A stretch of DNA of 64,000 bases from Stenotrophomonas sp. SAM-B. Lineage in GTDB: Bacteria > Pseudomonadota > Gammaproteobacteria > Xanthomonadales > Xanthomonadaceae. The stretch lies in NCBI RefSeq assembly GCF_013387485.1, contig NZ_JABBXB010000005.1, positions 186,001 to 250,000 of the forward strand, given 5' to 3'. The position numbers and the translations under genes are program-made. The notes beneath the pieces are model-generated. The model saw only the letters and a list, made by a program, of their open reading frames with translations, ran no database searches and was not told the DNA's origin. This document shows, piece by piece, positions 60,901 through 64,000 of the stretch (its first letter is position 1; each line of letters begins with the position of its first letter).

Positions 60901-62676
60901 ATGACCGCAGCCGCCCTGCCCGCCGCCTCGACCTCCACCGCGACCGACGACTTCCTCGGCCATCCCAAGGGCGTTTACATCTGCTTCTTCACCGAGATGT
61001 GGGAGCGGTTCTCGTTCTACGGGATGAAGGCGCTGCTGCTGCTGTACCTCACCAAATACCACCTGTTCGGCGACAAGGCCGGCCTGGACCTGCTCGGCGC
61101 CTACGGTGGTCTGGTCTACTGCATTCCGGTGTTCGGTGGCCTGCTCGCCGACCGCTGGCTGGGCATGCGCAAGGCCGTGGTGTTCGGCGGCGTGCTACTG
61201 GTGCTCGGCCATCTCGGCATGGCCTTCGAAGGACATGCCGCGGTCCGCATCGATGGTGCGGTGGTGCGCGATGACGCCGCACTGGGGATCACCTACCTCT
61301 CGCTGGCGCTGATCATCATGGGCGTGGGCTTCCTCAAGCCCAACATCTCCACCATCGTCGGCAAGCTCTACCCGGAAAACGATCCACGCCGCGATTCGGG
61401 CTTCTCGCTGTTCTATGCCGGCATCAACCTCGGCGCGCTGTTCGCGTCGCTGGTGTGCGGTTTCCTCGGTGAAGCGTACGGCTGGAAATACGGCTTCGGC
61501 GCGGCCGGCATCGGCATGGTGATCGGGCTCGGCATGTTCCTGTGGGGACAGAAGTACCTGCAGGGTCATGCCGAACCGTCCGACCTGCCGGCACTGCGCC
61601 AGCGCGTGCTCGGCATCCGCCGCGAATGGCTGATCTATGCGGTGGCCGTGCTCGGGGTGGTGCCGGTCGCTGCCCTGATGTGGGCGGCCGCCAACGGCGC
61701 GTTCGCGCTCGGCGGGGAAATCAGCCTGGCGCTGATGCTGATGATCGTCGTGCTGGGTGGCGTGCTGGTCTGGTTCGCCTGGTTCACCGGCACCCGCTGC
61801 ACGCCGGTGCAGCGCCAGCAGATGATCGCGCTGATGGCCCTGATCTTCATGGCGCTGGTGTTCTTCACCCTGTACGAGCAGACCTACGGCTCGTGGGTCA
61901 CGTTCACCGATCGCCTGCTGACCAAGGACCTGGTGCCCTCGCTGGTAATCCAGGGCGGCACGCCGCTGCCGTGGTCGATCGCCTCGCTGCTGCTGGCACC
62001 GCTGGGGTTCGTGGTGGCCGCGCGCCTGTCCGAGCGCCGCCCCGGCTCGTCCGCACCCCGCACGCTGTTCATCGTCATCGTCGCTGCGATGCTGGTGATG
62101 CTGATCCGCGACTGCCTGGTGATTCCGCAGACCGCCGGCTCGCTGACCTACCTCGGCGGCCTGTTCCTGGTCGTGCTTGCGCCACTGTTCGCGATGCTGT
62201 GGGCGTGGCTGGACCGTCGCCGCATGGACCCGTCCAAGCCGGTCAAATCCTCGATCGGCCTGGTCTTCGCCGCGCTGTCGTTCGTGCCCCTGGCACTGGC
62301 CGCCCAGCACGTCGGCGCAACCGGGCAGATGGCCAGCGTGTGGTGGCTGGTGCTGGCGTACCTGATCCTGGAGATCGGCGAAATGTGCCTGTCGCCGGTT
62401 GGCCTGTCGGCGGTGACCCAGCTGGCTGCGCCGCGCGTGGTCAGCCTGATGATGGGCACCTGGTTCCTGGCCACCGCGTTTTCGGAAACGCTGGCCGCGC
62501 TGTTCGGCAAGCTTGCCGCGATCGAAGTGCCGGAAGGCCAGACCATGGACATCGCCAGCGCCGCCGCCAGCTACGAGCACCTGTTCTGGCTGCTGATGTG
62601 GATCGGCCTGGGCTGCGCGGCGGTCGCGCTGATCTGCTCGCCGCTGCTGAAGCGGATGATGCACGGCGTGAAGTGA
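60901..62676 (+). CDS. POT/PTR2 family proton-coupled peptide transporter
   Basis: 591 residues, 14 helices. The proton-coupling motif E-M-W-E-R-F-S-F-Y-G (E-x-x-E-R-F) lies near 30-40, and the PTR2 signature G-K-L-Y-P-E-N-D-P-R-R-D-S-G-F near 155. F-Y-A-G-I-N-L-G-A follows. It imports di- and tripeptides. ATG at 60901 is chosen; a TTG at 60877 coincides with the expected transcription start. The neighbouring S9 peptidases would supply peptides. Confidence 0.92.
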   Translation: MTAAALPAASTSTATDDFLGHPKGVYICFFTEMWERFSFYGMKALLLLYLTKYHLFGDKAGLDLLGAYGGLVYCIPVFGGLLADRWLGMRKAVVFGGVLLVLGHLGMAFEGHAAVRIDGAVVRDDAALGITYLSLALIIMGVGFLKPNISTIVGKLYPENDPRRDSGFSLFYAGINLGALFASLVCGFLGEAYGWKYGFGAAGIGMVIGLGMFLWGQKYLQGHAEPSDLPALRQRVLGIRREWLIYAVAVLGVVPVAALMWAAANGAFALGGEISLALMLMIVVLGGVLVWFAWFTGTRCTPVQRQQMIALMALIFMALVFFTLYEQTYGSWVTFTDRLLTKDLVPSLVIQGGTPLPWSIASLLLAPLGFVVAARLSERRPGSSAPRTLFIVIVAAMLVMLIRDCLVIPQTAGSLTYLGGLFLVVLAPLFAMLWAWLDRRRMDPSKPVKSSIGLVFAALSFVPLALAAQHVGATGQMASVWWLVLAYLILEIGEMCLSPVGLSAVTQLAAPRVVSLMMGTWFLATAFSETLAALFGKLAAIEVPEGQTMDIASAAASYEHLFWLLMWIGLGCAAVALICSPLLKRMMHGVK

Positions 62677-62694
62677 GTCCTGCCTGCCGCGCAC

Positions 62695-62726
62695 ACGACA
62701 ACGGCACCTTCCGGTGCCGTTGTCGT
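62695..62726. terminator. Bidirectional terminator between POT and S9 genes
   Basis: 14-bp perfect stem ACGACAACGGCACC / GGTGCCGTTGTCGT with loop TTCC. Confidence 0.88.
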
Positions 62727-62753
62727 TGAAGCGGTGTTTCCTGCGCGCCGAAC

Positions 62754-64000
62754 TCAGGGCTGGGCCGGCGTGGACACCGTGGCGGTCTGCCCGCCCAGGC
62801 TGTTGGACAGGAAGGCCAGCAGCCTGGTGTAGTACTCGCGGCGATGCGCGTCGGTGTAGAAGCCATGGCCTTCGGTGGGGTAGTACAGCGTATCCACCGG
62901 CACGCCGGCCTTCTTCAGTGCCGCTTCCATCCGCCGGGTGTGCAGGATCGGAGCGCGCTCATCTTCGCCACCGGCGGCCAGGAACACGGGCACTTTGATC
63001 CGCCCGGCCAGGTTCACCGGCGATACCGCCGCCAGTGCCGTGCGGTCACCCACCCATTCCCTGAGATAGGTCTCGCCCGAGCCACGGCGCTGGATGTCGC
63101 CGGTGGTGTACATGATCGGCAGGTCATAGACACCGACATAGCCCGCCGCACACGCGTACAGCGACGGCTCCTTGGCCACGCCCATCAAAGCCGCATAGCC
63201 GCCGTAGCTCGCACCGTACATGCAGACCTTCGCGCCATCGGCGATGCCTTCGGCCACCGCCCAGCGGGTCGCGTCGGTCAGGTCGTCCTGCATGGCACCG
63301 CCCCATTCCCGGCTGCCGGCGTTGGCATGGGCCCGGCCGAAGTTGGACGACCCCCGGAAGTTGACCTGCAGCACCGCATAACCGGCGGCGGCCAGCAGCT
63401 GGCTTTCCATGTCATAGGCGCCGTCGTCGTACACGAAGAAGGGCCCCCCATGCGGCATGACGACCATCGGCAGGCGCTTGCCCTCGCTGCCCCGGGGACG
63501 GGTGACGAACCCGTGCAGCGGCATCCCGTCGCGGGCCTTCAGCGCGATCGGCTGCACCACGGCCGTGGTGTCCGGATCCACCCACTGGCTGCGGCTCACC
63601 ACCAGATCGGCCTTCTTGGCCTGCGTATCGAACACGTAGAAGTCGCCGGGATTGCTCCCCGACCAGACCTGCACCATCGCCAGCCTGCCGTCGCGCGAGG
63701 ACGAGGTAATGAACACCGCCTGGCCGCCGAAGGCCTGCTCCAGGCTGCGCTGCAGGCGGGCATCGGCCGAGGTTTCATCGAAGAAGCGGGTGCGTGGCGT
63801 GTCGCCCAGGTACAGCGCGCCGATCGGGATCGAGGTCCCGCGCCGGTAGATCACCTTGGCCGGGTCGACCACCTCGTCGCGCAGCAGTTCGCGGCGCTCG
63901 TCGGTCGCCGGGTTCCACGACACGATCGTGTCGGGGCCACTGGGCTGCTCGACCAGCAGGTAGGCGAGCCTGCCATCCTCGGAGAAGCCCAGCGCCCGCT
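62754..64000 (-). CDS. S9 prolyl oligopeptidase-family peptidase, C-terminal part (cut by window edge)
   Basis: The frame stays open to base 64000, so the N-terminal part is missing; 415 codons plus the stop are visible. The end of a beta-propeller is followed by the hydrolase domain. Triad: Ser in G-A-S-Y-G-G-Y, Asp in G-G-E-D-E-R, and His in E-G-H-G-F-Y. M-P-H-G-G-P precedes the nucleophile. It cleaves oligopeptides, probably in the periplasm, although the signal peptide is out of view. It differs in sequence from the S9 protein at 55264, so it is not a recent duplicate. Confidence 0.92.
   Translation of the reverse strand, partial: RALGFSEDGRLAYLLVEQPSGPDTIVSWNPATDERRELLRDEVVDPAKVIYRRGTSIPIGALYLGDTPRTRFFDETSADARLQRSLEQAFGGQAVFITSSSRDGRLAMVQVWSGSNPGDFYVFDTQAKKADLVVSRSQWVDPDTTAVVQPIALKARDGMPLHGFVTRPRGSEGKRLPMVVMPHGGPFFVYDDGAYDMESQLLAAAGYAVLQVNFRGSSNFGRAHANAGSREWGGAMQDDLTDATRWAVAEGIADGAKVCMYGASYGGYAALMGVAKEPSLYACAAGYVGVYDLPIMYTTGDIQRRGSGETYLREWVGDRTALAAVSPVNLAGRIKVPVFLAAGGEDERAPILHTRRMEAALKKAGVPVDTLYYPTEGHGFYTDAHRREYYTRLLAFLSNSLGGQTATVSTPAQP

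Overview
The window looks like chromosomal DNA of a high-GC gammaproteobacterium of the Xanthomonadaceae, most probably Stenotrophomonas. Supporting signs are the gene families and their order, the large TonB-dependent receptor, the DUF2007 gene behind tesB, and many short GTAG-flanked palindromes of the type described as SMAG/REP elements in S. maltophilia. Species is inferred from these features, not from a search. I see no insertion sequence, prophage, integrase or CRISPR array; the region is mostly housekeeping and ordinary accessory genes.

Layout. 1-4.3 kb: the end of an EAL protein, then the cytochrome bo-type quinol oxidase operon cyoABCD (minus strand, no cyoE). 4.6-8.2 kb: a fermentative D-lactate dehydrogenase, a small membrane protein, and an RsbQ-like hydrolase translationally coupled to a GAF/PAS/GGDEF diguanylate cyclase. 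8.2-13.1 kb: a TetR regulator with two palindromic operators, then an RND efflux pump (adaptor lipoprotein plus permease). 13.2-20.6 kb: tRNA-Thr(CGT), periplasmic trehalase, a TonB-dependent receptor and an M61 peptidase. 20.8-27.8 kb: murJ-ribF-ileS-lspA-ispH on the minus strand. 27.8-30.2 kb: rpsT, and rplU-rpmA-obgE. 30.4-39 kb: uvrA with a basic tail, a thioesterase, a copper chaperone, an enoyl-CoA isomerase, tesB-DUF2007, and an ECF-like sigma factor fused to a multi-helix membrane domain. 39-43.4 kb: EF-hand protein, bpt, a lipoprotein nuclease/phosphatase, purT. 43.5-46.2 kb: a co-directional cluster of an SPFH protein, a small ribbon-helix-helix protein, DUF4177, a PH-like membrane protein and an M15 carboxypeptidase, behind a perfect palindrome. 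46.2-50.6 kb: a DNA glycosylase with DUF423, an SRPBCC protein and a DesK/DesR-like two-component pair. 50.7-53.8 kb: a GNAT protein, minCDE and a small HExxH protein. 53.9-64 kb: DUF819 transporter, two S9 peptidases (one cut by the window edge), an OPT transporter, a DUF1624 membrane protein and a POT peptide transporter; this last region reads as a peptide degradation and uptake neighbourhood.

Many genes overlap by one or four bases (cyo genes, rsbQ-like/GGDEF, the RND pair, ribF/ileS/lspA, uvrA/thioesterase, the sensor kinase and regulator), so operon structure can be read with fair confidence. GC-rich stem-loops separate most convergent genes. The best candidates for new biology are the hydrolase-diguanylate cyclase pair, the membrane-fused sigma factor, and the SPFH/RHH cluster with its palindrome.
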